NCBI GenBank assembly: GCA_016711345.1
Contig: JADJTD010000001.1
Location: 3,100,001 to 3,164,000 of the forward strand
DNA length: 64,000 nucleotides
Source: Chloracidobacterium sp.
Lineage (GTDB): Bacteria > Acidobacteriota > Blastocatellia > Pyrinomonadales > Pyrinomonadaceae
Reading direction: 5' to 3'
Positions 17,151-25,555 of this stretch are shown here, piece after piece; positions within the stretch are counted from its first letter, which is position 1; the number at the start of each line of letters is the position of its first letter. A program made the position numbers and the translations under genes. The notes below the pieces were generated by a model. The model did not search any database and was not told the DNA's origin. It saw only the letters and a list, made by a program, of their open reading frames with translations.

Positions 17151-19100
17151 CTAAGACGCCAAGGTTTTTCTTTTATCCAAATAGCTATGCACAGTAGCGA
17201 CAAACGTCGAATGCGACCATGTGAGCGGCGAGACTGAGATCTCTTCGCCTGTCAGAGGATCGACCTGCTCCGCCAAAACACCAGAAGGCAAAGCACGGTC
17301 AACCGTCCATTGGAGAATTTCAAGCGCCGGTAAAAGGTCACCCGCCGTTTTAGCCTTTGCAATGTAATACTCAGCCAGCCAGAGCGTGCAGATAAACCAT
17401 GAATTTCCGGTTATTTGTTCGGAAACTTTCATATAGCTGTCATTTTCAAATCTTGCAAGCCCGCCAAATTCGGTGTTGTTCGAGAGTTTTTCTTCGACGG
17501 CTTTCATTGTTCCGACAACCATCTCATCGTCGATATCAAAGCAGTCAAAATAAAATACGCCGAACAGCGAAGCATCAATGGTTGTATCTGCGGTCAGTGA
17601 ATGATCTCCATTAACCTGCAGCGACCGCAAAAACCGGCCGAGCTGCGGACTGTAGAGATGTTCACGCATTGCTTCAACGATCTCATTAGCAGCGGTTTTG
17701 TAAGTTATAGCGTTGTCATTTTCTCCAAACAACTCAGCGAAATTTGCTGCCGCTCGTAAACCCGCAACGACCGTTGAACAAGTAAAAGTATGAATGCCGC
17801 GACGATCCTCCCACAAATTCCAGCTCGGCTGCGGCAGCTTCGTCTCTGGATCGCGATATTCGACCATGAACCGTGCACAATCAACCACAAGTTCAACATA
17901 CAGCCTGTGTGCAAAATCTATGTCACGATACCATTCGTAATGCTGCCACAGCGACCATATAACAAGAGCAGTTTCGTCTTCCTGGATCGGAACAAGCTGA
18001 CGCTTGTTATGAATGTCCCACGACGCATGCCAGCCCGAAGCAACCGTGCCGTCGGGATTGTATTTCTGCATAAAATAACCCTTTGGATGAGGTATTTTAT
18101 TGCAAAAATCAAAGAAAGTGCGTGTTATTTCCGGATAGCCGGCTGCGTCCAGAGCATTTGCTACAAAGGCTCCATCGCGTGTCCATAAATAGCTGTAATG
18201 ATCGGTCGCCCTTTCCGTTACGTCCCAATCGTTTGCCGCAAGTATCGCTCCGCCATCATCGATCTGTGTGCTGATAATGAGAAGGGAGTGTTTATAGAGA
18301 TCAATGACGGACTGCGGCAGATCACCGAAATCTACGTCATTTTTATTCACCCATGCACGCCAGTAATTTTCGGTGTAAGCGAGAAATTCGAACGGCTTTC
18401 TGGCGAGAACAAGGCGATTTAATTTTGCGACCTCAGAATGTGTCGTCCCGGCGCTGATCCAATAGTAAAACTCGCTGGTTTCTCCGGATGTGAGAGAAAA
18501 ATGAAGTCCTATAGTCGAATCAACTGAGCCTTCGGTGATCACTCCGCCGTGCAACTCGCCATCTTCAGCATCGCGCCAAGTGCCTTCCTGATCGCGAAAG
18601 GCTTTTCTGCCTGTAGCGAATGTGTCAAAATGCGGCTCGGTGTTTATAAGGAAATATCGGTGTTTTTTATAATGGACAAGCGCTAGATTTTCGGGATCGT
18701 AAAATGCGGTGTCGCCGACATTATTTTCATAAAGCCGAAAATCGTGATGCAAAAATACGCGAACGTCTCTTTCTGCGTCTATCAAGTTTGTCACCCGAAT
18801 ACGACGCAAAAAAATGTTGTCATGACTCGCGACCGTATCATTGCAGGTTATCTTGACCCCTAATTTTTTGTTTGTGAGAACGACATCAGTGACCAATGTT
18901 TCGTGCAGGTATTTCAAAGACCGCTCCCAGTCATCCGAAAAGACCCACGAAAACTCGCCGTCAGCCCACACGCCAAAGCGAAACGGAAAACCCTCAGTGT
19001 GATTTTCCTGCCCGACGTGCGGAAAATAAATGTCGCGAATTTGGTATTTATCGTCGAAATTGACGAGCAGATTACCGTTGCCGACCGGAATATCTCTCAT
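17151..19100 (-). CDS. Glycoside hydrolase family 15 (glucoamylase-like) enzyme
   Basis: A 649-residue protein with an N-terminal beta-sandwich of about 260 residues and a C-terminal (alpha/alpha)6 barrel. Barrel motifs include WDVTERATDHYSYLWTRDGA, QEDETALVIWSLWQHYEW, PSWNLWEDRRGIHTFTC (a likely catalytic Glu region) and LTWSHSTFVATVHSYL. GH15 enzymes release glucose from the non-reducing ends of alpha-glucans or trehalose. No signal peptide is visible, so it is probably intracellular and acts on stored glycogen. The start is 3 bases after the stop of the TlpA-like gene, suggesting an operon with pyk downstream. Confidence 0.93.
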   Translation of the reverse strand: MRDIPVGNGNLLVNFDDKYQIRDIYFPHVGQENHTEGFPFRFGVWADGEFSWVFSDDWERSLKYLHETLVTDVVLTNKKLGVKITCNDTVASHDNIFLRRIRVTNLIDAERDVRVFLHHDFRLYENNVGDTAFYDPENLALVHYKKHRYFLINTEPHFDTFATGRKAFRDQEGTWRDAEDGELHGGVITEGSVDSTIGLHFSLTSGETSEFYYWISAGTTHSEVAKLNRLVLARKPFEFLAYTENYWRAWVNKNDVDFGDLPQSVIDLYKHSLLIISTQIDDGGAILAANDWDVTERATDHYSYLWTRDGAFVANALDAAGYPEITRTFFDFCNKIPHPKGYFMQKYNPDGTVASGWHASWDIHNKRQLVPIQEDETALVIWSLWQHYEWYRDIDFAHRLYVELVVDCARFMVEYRDPETKLPQPSWNLWEDRRGIHTFTCSTVVAGLRAAANFAELFGENDNAITYKTAANEIVEAMREHLYSPQLGRFLRSLQVNGDHSLTADTTIDASLFGVFYFDCFDIDDEMVVGTMKAVEEKLSNNTEFGGLARFENDSYMKVSEQITGNSWFICTLWLAEYYIAKAKTAGDLLPALEILQWTVDRALPSGVLAEQVDPLTGEEISVSPLTWSHSTFVATVHSYLDKRKTLAS

Positions 19101-19103
19101 AGA

Positions 19104-19655
19104 TCATTGCGTTCCCACGGCCTTCTCGACAGCGGCGTCGAGTTCCTTCTGAATGGAAGGGCTAAATCCAACGATCTTTGCGATCATAGTACCTTGGCGG
19201 TCAAAGACGGCGGTTTGGGGTATGTCGGTACGAGCCGCAAAGATAAAGTTGGTCAGGTCATCTTCGGGAAATGCTATCGGATAATCTAACCGCGTTTCAG
19301 CTACAAATTTCGGTATCTCTTTCCTGTCCTGACTGTCGCCAACGTGCAGTCCGCGGACCTGTAAATTCTCCGGGCCGTATTTTGCAATCAGACTATTCAA
19401 ATGAGGGATCTCAGCTCTGCAAGGAGGGCAGTTTGTTGCCCAAAAATCAAGAATCACGGCCTTTCCTTTCAGATCAGAGAGTTTTTGAACCCGCTGTTCC
19501 GCATCGGTCCAACTCATTTCTGATAGTGGCTTCATTGGCTGCCTGTCGCCTGCGGTTAGAGGCTGATTTGAGACCGATACAGGCGGAGCCGCGGGACGGC
19601 AATCCCACGAAATCAAAAAGGGCAGTGTAACAAGGCAAAGCAAAATGCGTCGCAT
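19104..19655 (-). CDS. TlpA-like exported thioredoxin-fold protein
   Basis: A 183-residue protein with an N-terminal hydrophobic segment (ILLCLVTLPFLISW) ending in a Cys at residue 18 followed by a Pro/Ser-rich linker, so it may be a lipoprotein although the lipobox WDC is poor. The thioredoxin fold carries the redox pair CPPC in FWATNCPPCRAEIPHLN, typical of TlpA/ResA proteins that reduce disulfides in periplasmic cytochromes or copper sites. A cis-Pro-like segment (RTDIPQTAVFD) is present. It is the first gene of a unit with GH15 and pyruvate kinase, an unexpected partnership. A palindrome overlaps its start codon. Confidence 0.85.
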   Translation of the reverse strand: MRRILLCLVTLPFLISWDCRPAAPPVSVSNQPLTAGDRQPMKPLSEMSWTDAEQRVQKLSDLKGKAVILDFWATNCPPCRAEIPHLNSLIAKYGPENLQVRGLHVGDSQDRKEIPKFVAETRLDYPIAFPEDDLTNFIFAARTDIPQTAVFDRQGTMIAKIVGFSPSIQKELDAAVEKAVGTQ

Positions 19656-19678
19656 AACAATTCAATCGTAAATTGTTA
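19655..19678. promoter_or_regulatory. Operator-like inverted repeat at the divergent tlpA/nifU-like start
   Basis: TAACAATT (19655-19662) and AATTGTTA (19671-19678) are perfect 8-base arms with an 8-base spacer. The element touches the start codon of the TlpA-like gene and lies in the 90-base gap between the divergently transcribed genes, so it could be a repressor site or a leader hairpin. Confidence 0.45.
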
Positions 19679-19745
19679 ATCCGCAATTGTAAAAGCCGCC
19701 CGCCCCTGATTTGCGAAATGCCCCAAAATGTTTACCATCTAAGGC

Positions 19746-20327
19746 GTGGTTTATCCTGACAATATTTCCGACAGGCTTGCTCGGCTGGCAAATGATAGAC
19801 GTGACATTGTACCGAGTGCATCAGCGACTGCCGCAAATTTTTGCTGCGGCTCTTTTGTTCGGTTTTTGCTGTCGATCAATAAAGAAAGTCGCATGGTAAC
19901 CAGTGCATCCTTTGCGTCGAACGGATGTGGTTTTATGCTTGCCGCTGCTGATGTGATGGCTGAATACGTTTATGGAAGAAGCCTCACAGATCTTCACGGG
20001 TTGACCGATTACGACTTGACTATGCATATTCAATCGAACCTCGGCGAAATGCCGGAGGGTCGAATAGAATGTGCCTCTGTCTGCATCCAATCGCTTCGAG
20101 CCGCTTTTGCCGACCATAGAACCAGCCAGATCGAGGAATTTCTGGGTGAGAAGGCTCTGATCTGCACTTGCTTTGGTGTGTCTGAGGAAACAATTGAAGG
20201 TTTGATCGCCGAAGATTCACTAAACACTGTTGACGAAGTGACTAGCATTTGCAATGCAGGTGGCGGCTGTGGGTCATGCCGGATGCTGATCCAGGAGATG
20301 CTTGACGATCGCGAGGTTAATATTTGA
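19746..20327 (+). CDS. NifU/IscU-like iron-sulfur scaffold with BFD-like [2Fe-2S] domain
   Basis: A 193-residue protein starting at GTG 19746 (MVYPDNISDRL, matching the usual MVYPEKVxxR start of NifU). The scaffold domain keeps the three Cys positions: FCCGSF (about C33/C34), SNGCGF, and RIECASVC. A BFD-like domain follows with ICTCFGV and CNAGGGCGSC, four Cys for a [2Fe-2S] cluster. The C-terminal Nfu domain of full-length NifU is missing. It would assemble clusters for Fe-S proteins; no IscS or NifS gene lies nearby. An internal ATG at about 19893 would remove the first Cys, so the GTG start is preferred. Confidence 0.82.
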   Translation: MVYPDNISDRLARLANDRRDIVPSASATAANFCCGSFVRFLLSINKESRMVTSASFASNGCGFMLAAADVMAEYVYGRSLTDLHGLTDYDLTMHIQSNLGEMPEGRIECASVCIQSLRAAFADHRTSQIEEFLGEKALICTCFGVSEETIEGLIAEDSLNTVDEVTSICNAGGGCGSCRMLIQEMLDDREVNI

Positions 20328-20349
20328 AAGCCGGATGAGCCGTTTTTTG

Positions 20350-20358
20350 TGCTATAAT
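20350..20358 (+). promoter_or_regulatory. Extended -10 promoter of the CNNM-type gene
   Basis: TGCTATAAT carries the TG extension and a perfect TATAAT. No -35 is visible at the right distance. A leader of about 90 bases follows, containing TCACC-GGTTT-GGTGA (about 20370-20384), before the start at 20455. Confidence 0.6.
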
Positions 20359-20454
20359 CGTTCGCTAATCACCGGTTTGGTGAGATCTAAATAGGAAATA
20401 GGTGGCGACTGCCTGATTGGAAAATGTCGCACATGTTCAACACTGACTTCGATA

Positions 20455-21858
20455 ATGGACGACCCTGCCAGTTTGCTTCTATTTTTTGCAGCTCAAATTG
20501 AAACCGTGGCAGAAATGCCAACGCTGCTTACCACATTCTTCAAGATATTGTTGGTTATATTCCTCGTGCTTGCGAACGGCTTTTTTGTTGCGAGCGAGTT
20601 TGCGTTAGTCGCAGTACGAAAATCCCGGATCGAGGCAATGGTTGCTGAGGGTGACAAAGCGGCTGTGCGTCTGTTGGGGATGCTAAACAACCTGAATGCG
20701 TACATTTCCGCAACGCAGCTTGGAATAACTTTGTCCTCTTTGGGACTCGGATGGATCGGCGAACCTGCGGTTGCGGCTATTCTCGAACCTTTATTGATCT
20801 ACATTGGCGAAATTACCGGAGCGCAATTTTTAGTGTCCGGCACTGTGCTTCACACTATCTCGTTTGTAATAGCGTTTTCGTTTATAACTTTTCTCCATAT
20901 TGTATTTGGTGAACTTGCTCCTAAAACAGCCGCCCTTGAATTATCCGAGCGAGTTTCTTTTGTCATCGCCGCGCCGCTTCTCCTTTTTTACAAAATATTT
21001 AGCTATCCGATCCGCTTGTTAGATTGGGCAGGTACAAAGACGGTAAGGCTATTTGGGCTCCATCCTTCAGGCGAACACGGATCAAGTTATACCGAAGACG
21101 AAATACGCAGCCTGATCAATCTGTCGAAAGAAAGCGGTCAAATTAACGAGGAAGAGAGAACATTAATAAACAGGGTCTTTGAGTTTTCCGAAACGACGGT
21201 TAAGGAGGCGATGATACCGCGAACGGGCATCATCGCAGTTCCTGAAAACAGCACACTTGATGAGATATCGAAAGCTTTTGCGGTCAGCGGTTATTCACGG
21301 CTTCCGGTTTACCGCGGTTCACTCGATGAGATCGCCGGTTTTATTCACAGCAAAGATCTCGTCGGCTATATGCTCAAACCGAAATCATTCAAACTTGCCG
21401 CGATACTGCATAAACCGAATTACGTGGTCGATACTGCACATCTAGAAGACGTTTTGCGGCAAATGCAGAGAGAGAAATTCCATTTCGGATTTGTCGTTGA
21501 TGAACATGGCGGCGTCGAAGGCATTATTACGCTGGAAGACCTTCTCGAAGAGATAGTTGGCGACATTTCAGACGAGCATGACGAAGAGGTCAACGAACAA
21601 ATAGATGAGCAGCCGGACGGAAGCTATGTGCTGGACGGCAGCCTCGCGGTTCGCGACCTCAATAAGCGTCTTGAGATGAATTTGCCCGTTTCCGAAGGTT
21701 ATACGACGATCGCCGGTTTCCTGATGTCCGAGGCAGGCCAAGTTTTGGAAGAAGGCGAGACCGTGCCGTTCAACGGCCATATTTTCAAGATCGAAAAGGT
21801 CGATAAACGCCGCATCAAGCAGGTCCGAATGGAAAAAGTTGAGACGGTCGAAGATTAG
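20455..21858 (+). CDS. CNNM/CorC-type transporter (hemolysin C family)
   Basis: A 467-residue protein with a DUF21 membrane domain of three to four helices (LANGFFVASEFALVAVRKSR, the conserved region), then a CBS pair (PRTGIIAVPENSTLDEISKAF and the following repeat ending FVVDEHGGVEGIITLEDLLEE), and a CorC_HlyC domain (DGSYVLDGSLAVRDLNKR). The family is linked to magnesium and cobalt homeostasis; the old name hemolysin is not supported by this protein. ATG 20455 and an internal ATG 20515 are both possible starts. A leader with a hairpin precedes it. The stop is 3 bases from an inverted repeat. Confidence 0.93.
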   Translation: MDDPASLLLFFAAQIETVAEMPTLLTTFFKILLVIFLVLANGFFVASEFALVAVRKSRIEAMVAEGDKAAVRLLGMLNNLNAYISATQLGITLSSLGLGWIGEPAVAAILEPLLIYIGEITGAQFLVSGTVLHTISFVIAFSFITFLHIVFGELAPKTAALELSERVSFVIAAPLLLFYKIFSYPIRLLDWAGTKTVRLFGLHPSGEHGSSYTEDEIRSLINLSKESGQINEEERTLINRVFEFSETTVKEAMIPRTGIIAVPENSTLDEISKAFAVSGYSRLPVYRGSLDEIAGFIHSKDLVGYMLKPKSFKLAAILHKPNYVVDTAHLEDVLRQMQREKFHFGFVVDEHGGVEGIITLEDLLEEIVGDISDEHDEEVNEQIDEQPDGSYVLDGSLAVRDLNKRLEMNLPVSEGYTTIAGFLMSEAGQVLEEGETVPFNGHIFKIEKVDKRRIKQVRMEKVETVED

Positions 21859-21860
21859 AA

Positions 21861-21953
21861 CTTCAACGCAAAGTTGCAGAGGAGCAAAAACGCAAAGCAA
21901 GATAAAAAAATCTCAGCTTTGCGTCTTTGCAACTTAGCGTCTTTGCGTTGAAA
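21861..21953. repeat. Imperfect inverted repeat of the AACGCAAAG class
   Basis: Outer arms TTCAACGCAAAG (21862-21873) and CTTTGCGTTGAA (21941-21952) are perfectly complementary, and an inner pair GCAAAGC/GCTTTGC (about 21892-21898 and 21916-21922) is inside. The sequence reads as stuttered CGCAAAG and TTTGCGTCTTTGC units. It fills most of the gap between the CNNM gene and eno and may end the upstream message. Confidence 0.8.
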
Positions 21954-21979
21954 ATCTTACAGAGGAGAATATAGCAAAA

Positions 21980-23275
21980 ATGAGTTTTATTGAGCAGGTT
22001 TGGGCACGCGAGATAATGGATTCGCGCGGTAATCCGACTATTGAGGCCGAGGTGATCTTGGAAGACGGAACGCAGGGACGCGCGGCGGTTCCGAGCGGGG
22101 CTTCGACGGGCGAGAATGAGGCCGTAGAACTTAGGGACGGAGACAAATCTCGTTATTTGGGCAAGGGTGTTTTGGACGCCGTTAGTAACGTCAACGAAAC
22201 AATTGGCCGGGAACTAGAAGGGCTCGATTGTCTCGATCAGACATTGATCGATCAGACGATGATCGACCTGGACGGCACGGAAAATAAATCAAAACTAGGG
22301 GCCAACGCGATCCTCGCGGTTTCACTGGCAAACGCTAGAGCCGCAGCAGCGTTTCAGGAAATGCCGCTTTATCGCTACATCGGCGGCACGAACGCCAAAA
22401 CGCTGCCGGTTCCGATGATGAATATCCTCAACGGCGGCGCCCATGCAGATAACAATGTCGATTTTCAGGAATTTATGGTCATGCCTGTCGGAGCGGACAG
22501 CTTTCGTGAGGCACTCAGGTGCGGAGCAGAGATCTTTCACAATCTGAAAAACGTCCTTAAATCACGCGGCTATTCGACCAGTGTCGGCGACGAAGGCGGC
22601 TTTGCGCCAAACCTCAAATCTAATGACGAAGCGGTCGAAACGATTCTTGAAGCCATCGACATAGCCGGTTACAAAGCAGGCGAAAATGTAATGATCGCTC
22701 TCGATCCTGCTTCAAGCGAATTTTATAAGGACGGCAAGTATATCTTCAAAAAGAGCGACAATCGAGAGCTTTCATCAGAGGAAATGGCATCCTATTGGGC
22801 TGACTGGTGTTCGAAATATCCAATCATCTCGATCGAGGACGGCATGGCTGAGAACGACTGGGACGGTTGGAAAAATCTAACCGGAAAGGTCGGTGACAAA
22901 GTACAGCTTGTCGGTGACGATCTATTCGTGACAAACGTAAAATTCTTGCAAAAGGGAATCGATGTTAATGCCGCAAACTCAATATTGATCAAGGTCAACC
23001 AAATCGGTACTCTCACAGAAACACTTGATGCAATTGAACTTGCAAGGACAAACAACATGACCGCCGTGATATCTCATCGCTCTGGCGAGACCGAGGACAA
23101 TTTCATCGCCGACCTCGCAGTGGCAACAAACGCCGGCCAGATCAAGACCGGCAGCTTGTGCCGCTCGGACCGCATCGCAAAATACAATCAACTGCTGAGG
23201 ATCGAAGAGGACCTAGGCGATTCGGCAAAGTATCCAGGTCGTAAGGCGTTCTACCAACTAAAAACTCGTTCCTAG
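21980..23275 (+). CDS. eno: Enolase
   Basis: A 431-residue enolase. Motifs include REIMDSRGNPTIEAEV, SGASTGENEAVELRDGD, VGDEGGFAPNL, the metal ligands in ALDPASSEF, SIEDGMAENDWDGW and VGDDLFVTN, the lysine strand NSILIKVNQIGTLTET, and VISHRSGETEDNFIADLAV with the catalytic loop. It interconverts 2-phosphoglycerate and phosphoenolpyruvate. ATG 21980 has an AGGAG upstream. It lies near the mutase homologue at 25556, though other genes separate them. Confidence 0.98.
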   Translation: MSFIEQVWAREIMDSRGNPTIEAEVILEDGTQGRAAVPSGASTGENEAVELRDGDKSRYLGKGVLDAVSNVNETIGRELEGLDCLDQTLIDQTMIDLDGTENKSKLGANAILAVSLANARAAAAFQEMPLYRYIGGTNAKTLPVPMMNILNGGAHADNNVDFQEFMVMPVGADSFREALRCGAEIFHNLKNVLKSRGYSTSVGDEGGFAPNLKSNDEAVETILEAIDIAGYKAGENVMIALDPASSEFYKDGKYIFKKSDNRELSSEEMASYWADWCSKYPIISIEDGMAENDWDGWKNLTGKVGDKVQLVGDDLFVTNVKFLQKGIDVNAANSILIKVNQIGTLTETLDAIELARTNNMTAVISHRSGETEDNFIADLAVATNAGQIKTGSLCRSDRIAKYNQLLRIEEDLGDSAKYPGRKAFYQLKTRS

Positions 23276-23341
23276 CAACTAATAGTTTGTCAACGGTTCC
23301 CCCAGTGAGTACTTCGTATTTTGCAGGTACCTATCTAAACC

Positions 23342-23929
23342 ATGAGGCCGATACTTGGATTAACCATTCTTATTTTTTGTTTATTTGCCACGGCTTTGGC
23401 GCAGGAGGAAACGCCTCGGCAGAGTGTTCTTTCCAGTTCGGGCAACATAAAGGTATCTAAACTGTTCGGAGAAGACCCTGTCTTACCGGTTGAAGATTCG
23501 AATACTGAAATTTATCGAATAACCTTTATTCCAACTTTCCACAATCCAATAAAGATTCGAGTTGAAAAACATAAAAACAACTATGTTCTTATTGCAAAGC
23601 GTTTAAGTGGACAGGGCGGGTATGATGCGGGAGAACTCAAGGTCGAGAAAAAGCGCACATTGGGACGAAAAGAATGGGATCGCTTGCTTGACCTGCTGAG
23701 AAAAGCTTCATTTTGGGAGTTGCCCTACCTAGAAAAAAAACAGGAACCCAATGAAAAAGGCGAGGTGACAATCTGCCTTGATGGTTCAGAGTGGGTCATT
23801 GAGGGCTCTAGGAACGGGCAGTATCATGTTGTTAATCGCTACTGTCCGGAAGTTAAAAGTTTTCAGGCAGTTGGCTTGTATCTTGCCAAACTCTCGCGAT
23901 TAGGGGTCGACAAACGGGAGTTATACTGA
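23342..23929 (+). CDS. Secreted hypothetical protein, 195 residues
   Basis: I do not recognise this protein. It begins with a clear signal peptide (LGLTILIFCLFATALAQ) and is predicted to be exported. The body is a mix of strands and basic residues (FIPTFHNPIKIRVEKHKN, LVAKRL-like segments), a Trp-rich DRLLDLLRKASFWELPYLE and a strand CLDGSEWVIEGSRNGQYHVV. No catalytic motif was found. It starts 67 bases after eno and is followed by an unrelated cytoplasmic gene. Confidence 0.75.
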   Translation: MRPILGLTILIFCLFATALAQEETPRQSVLSSSGNIKVSKLFGEDPVLPVEDSNTEIYRITFIPTFHNPIKIRVEKHKNNYVLIAKRLSGQGGYDAGELKVEKKRTLGRKEWDRLLDLLRKASFWELPYLEKKQEPNEKGEVTICLDGSEWVIEGSRNGQYHVVNRYCPEVKSFQAVGLYLAKLSRLGVDKRELY

Positions 23930-23957
23930 GGGTGCATTAAGATGGTGCTTTTGTGAC

Positions 23958-24464
23958 ATGAACATCCGCGACGCCCTTCTCGAAGTTCATTCAAAAGAAC
24001 AAGCGACGAAGATCTCAGATTATGTCGGCAATGATCCTGTGCGGTTTGCGGAATTGATGAAATATCTTCTAGGCCCGGTTTACAGGCTTTCGCAGCGTGC
24101 GGCGTGGCCAGTAAGTTACTGTATTGAGCGGCATCCTGAGCTTGTAAAACCATATTTCAACGTACTGATAAAGCAGCTCGAACGAGATGACGCTCACGTC
24201 GCCGTTAAACGCAATGTTGCAAGGCTGTTTCAGTTTGTTAATATTCCCAAACGCTATCAAGGACGGGTGTTTGATGCATGCTACAATCTGCTTGCCGATC
24301 CGGCTGAGACCGTAGCGGTACGCGTTTTTTCGATGACTGTCGCCGCAAAGGTTGCGGAAAACGAGCCTGAACTACTCGACGAACTTCGGCTCGTAGCGGC
24401 AAAATATCCGCAGGCCGCAACCGCCGGATTTTGCAGTCGTGCACGACGCGTTCTTGGGATTTAA
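23958..24464 (+). CDS. Hypothetical HEAT-like helical repeat protein
   Basis: A 168-residue all-helical protein. Regularly spaced helices (about 35-residue periods: ELMKYLLGPVYRLSQRAAW, YFNVLIKQLERDDAHVAVKRN, RVFDACYNLLADPAETVAVRV, LLDELRLVAAKYPQAATAG) suggest an Armadillo/HEAT-like repeat, a fold that usually binds proteins or nucleic acid. No enzyme motif is visible. The acetyltransferase gene follows 6 bases later on the same strand, so the two are probably co-transcribed. No function is inferred. Confidence 0.75.
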   Translation: MNIRDALLEVHSKEQATKISDYVGNDPVRFAELMKYLLGPVYRLSQRAAWPVSYCIERHPELVKPYFNVLIKQLERDDAHVAVKRNVARLFQFVNIPKRYQGRVFDACYNLLADPAETVAVRVFSMTVAAKVAENEPELLDELRLVAAKYPQAATAGFCSRARRVLGI

Positions 24465-24470
24465 TCTGCC

Positions 24471-24902
24471 ATGAAACAACGAAAAGGTGAATACGAGATA
24501 GATACTGACAAGCGGCGGCTCGACCTGAGCGCGATCCATCGCTTCCTATCGCAGGAATCGTATTGGGCGAAAAACCGCACGATGGAACAGACATTGACGG
24601 CTATCGAAAATTCGTTGAGTTTTGGGGTTTATCGCGGCCGCGTTCAGGTTGGATTTGCTCGCGTGGTCACAGACAAGGCGACTTTTGCATACATTGGCGA
24701 TGTATATATTCTCGAAGAGCATCGCGGCAAAGGCCTGAGCAAATGGCTGATGGAAATCATTCTTGCACAGCCTGACTTGCAAGGGTTGCGGCGTTGGCTG
24801 CTCGCGACCTATGATGCACACGGCCTCTATAGCCAGTTTGATTTTACCGGCCTAAAACATCCCGAACGCTGGATGGAGCGTCCCGCTCCCGACGCATACT
24901 AG
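24471..24902 (+). CDS. GNAT-family N-acetyltransferase
   Basis: A 143-residue GNAT protein. The core motif A is DVYILEEHRGKGLSKWLMEIIL, with the R/Q-x-x-G-x-G/A acetyl-CoA loop HRGKGLS, followed by WLLATYDAHGLYSQFDF and KHPERWMER. It would transfer an acetyl group from acetyl-CoA to an amine, on an unknown substrate. It is the second gene of a pair with the helical repeat protein. The 350 bases after it hold no gene apart from a promoter and short repeats. Confidence 0.9.
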   Translation: MKQRKGEYEIDTDKRRLDLSAIHRFLSQESYWAKNRTMEQTLTAIENSLSFGVYRGRVQVGFARVVTDKATFAYIGDVYILEEHRGKGLSKWLMEIILAQPDLQGLRRWLLATYDAHGLYSQFDFTGLKHPERWMERPAPDAY

Positions 24903-24963
24903 ATTAAATATCCGATTCGCGTCGTTAAGCTCCTCAAATCCATCTGTTGCACAGATAAAAAGC

Positions 24964-24992
24964 TTGACAAACAACGCAACATCTGCTACTAT
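24964..24992 (+). promoter_or_regulatory. Strong sigma-70-type promoter before the ribbon-helix-helix gene
   Basis: TTGACA at 24964-24969 and TACTAT at 24987-24992 are separated by 17 bases. The next gene on this strand starts at 25255, so the leader would be about 250 bases and holds a run of GGAACG repeats. Confidence 0.65.
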
Positions 24993-25096
24993 GTATCCAG
25001 TAAGTCGGCGACCGGTGAAATAGATATTTTTTTTTCGAAAAATGGCGGAACGAGGTAAGAAAAATGGTGTTATTCCAACAATTGCAACAGTTAGAG

Positions 25097-25140
25097 CGTT
25101 CCGTCGAGCACTGGAACGAGGCGGAACGGAGTGGAACGCC
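25097..25140. repeat. GGAACG repeats with 10-base spacing
   Basis: GGAACG occurs at 25113, 25123 and 25133 with exact 10-base spacing, and an upstream GTTCC at about 25099 can pair with the first GGAAC. The same vocabulary (GTTCCAC, GGAAC) occurs at 13071-13108. The region is in the leader of the ribbon-helix-helix gene. Confidence 0.65.
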
Positions 25141-25254
25141 GAAGTACAAGGGTTAAGTGTAATGTTGACAGTGTTTAAGTAAGGTCAGAGCCGATCTTTT
25201 GTGTCAGGCTGTGCCACAATCGGCGATTTTGAAGGGAGCTAAAAGGAGTAAGTG

Positions 25255-25479
25255 ATGTCTAGAGCAACAATAAATATTTCCGTCCCAGCCGAGGCGAGGC
25301 AATATGTAGAAAAGCGGGTAAGATCGTTCGGCTACAGTTCGGTCAGCGAGTATTTCAGAGAGCTTTTGAGGCAGGATATGCTGAAACACACTTATCTTGT
25401 GAACCGAGCACGCACTGAAGCCGGTTTACCTGCGGTCGCGCCTGAGTTTCGGATCCATGCTTCGTCCGGGCGAAAGTAA
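25255..25479 (+). CDS. Ribbon-helix-helix (ParD/CopG-like) DNA-binding protein, orphan antitoxin-like
   Basis: A 74-residue protein. The N-terminal strand SRATINISVPAEARQYVEKR is the DNA-binding ribbon, followed by SSVSEYFRELLRQD, which is the typical ParD/CopG helix-turn. The rest is a short tail with an Ala/Pro-rich region. Such proteins are usually antitoxins repressing their own operon, but no RelE/ParE-type toxin follows; the next gene is the phosphoglycerate mutase homologue. ATG 25255 has a good AAGGAG 10 bases before. Alternatives are a stand-alone repressor or an antitoxin whose partner was lost. Confidence 0.82.
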   Translation: MSRATINISVPAEARQYVEKRVRSFGYSSVSEYFRELLRQDMLKHTYLVNRARTEAGLPAVAPEFRIHASSGRK

Positions 25480-25555
25480 TTGTTGCTCTCGCATAGGTGT
25501 AATCGTTTATAATTGTTTTGCACCTTCGTTTGGCCGTTCGGGCCGCCCTTTATAG

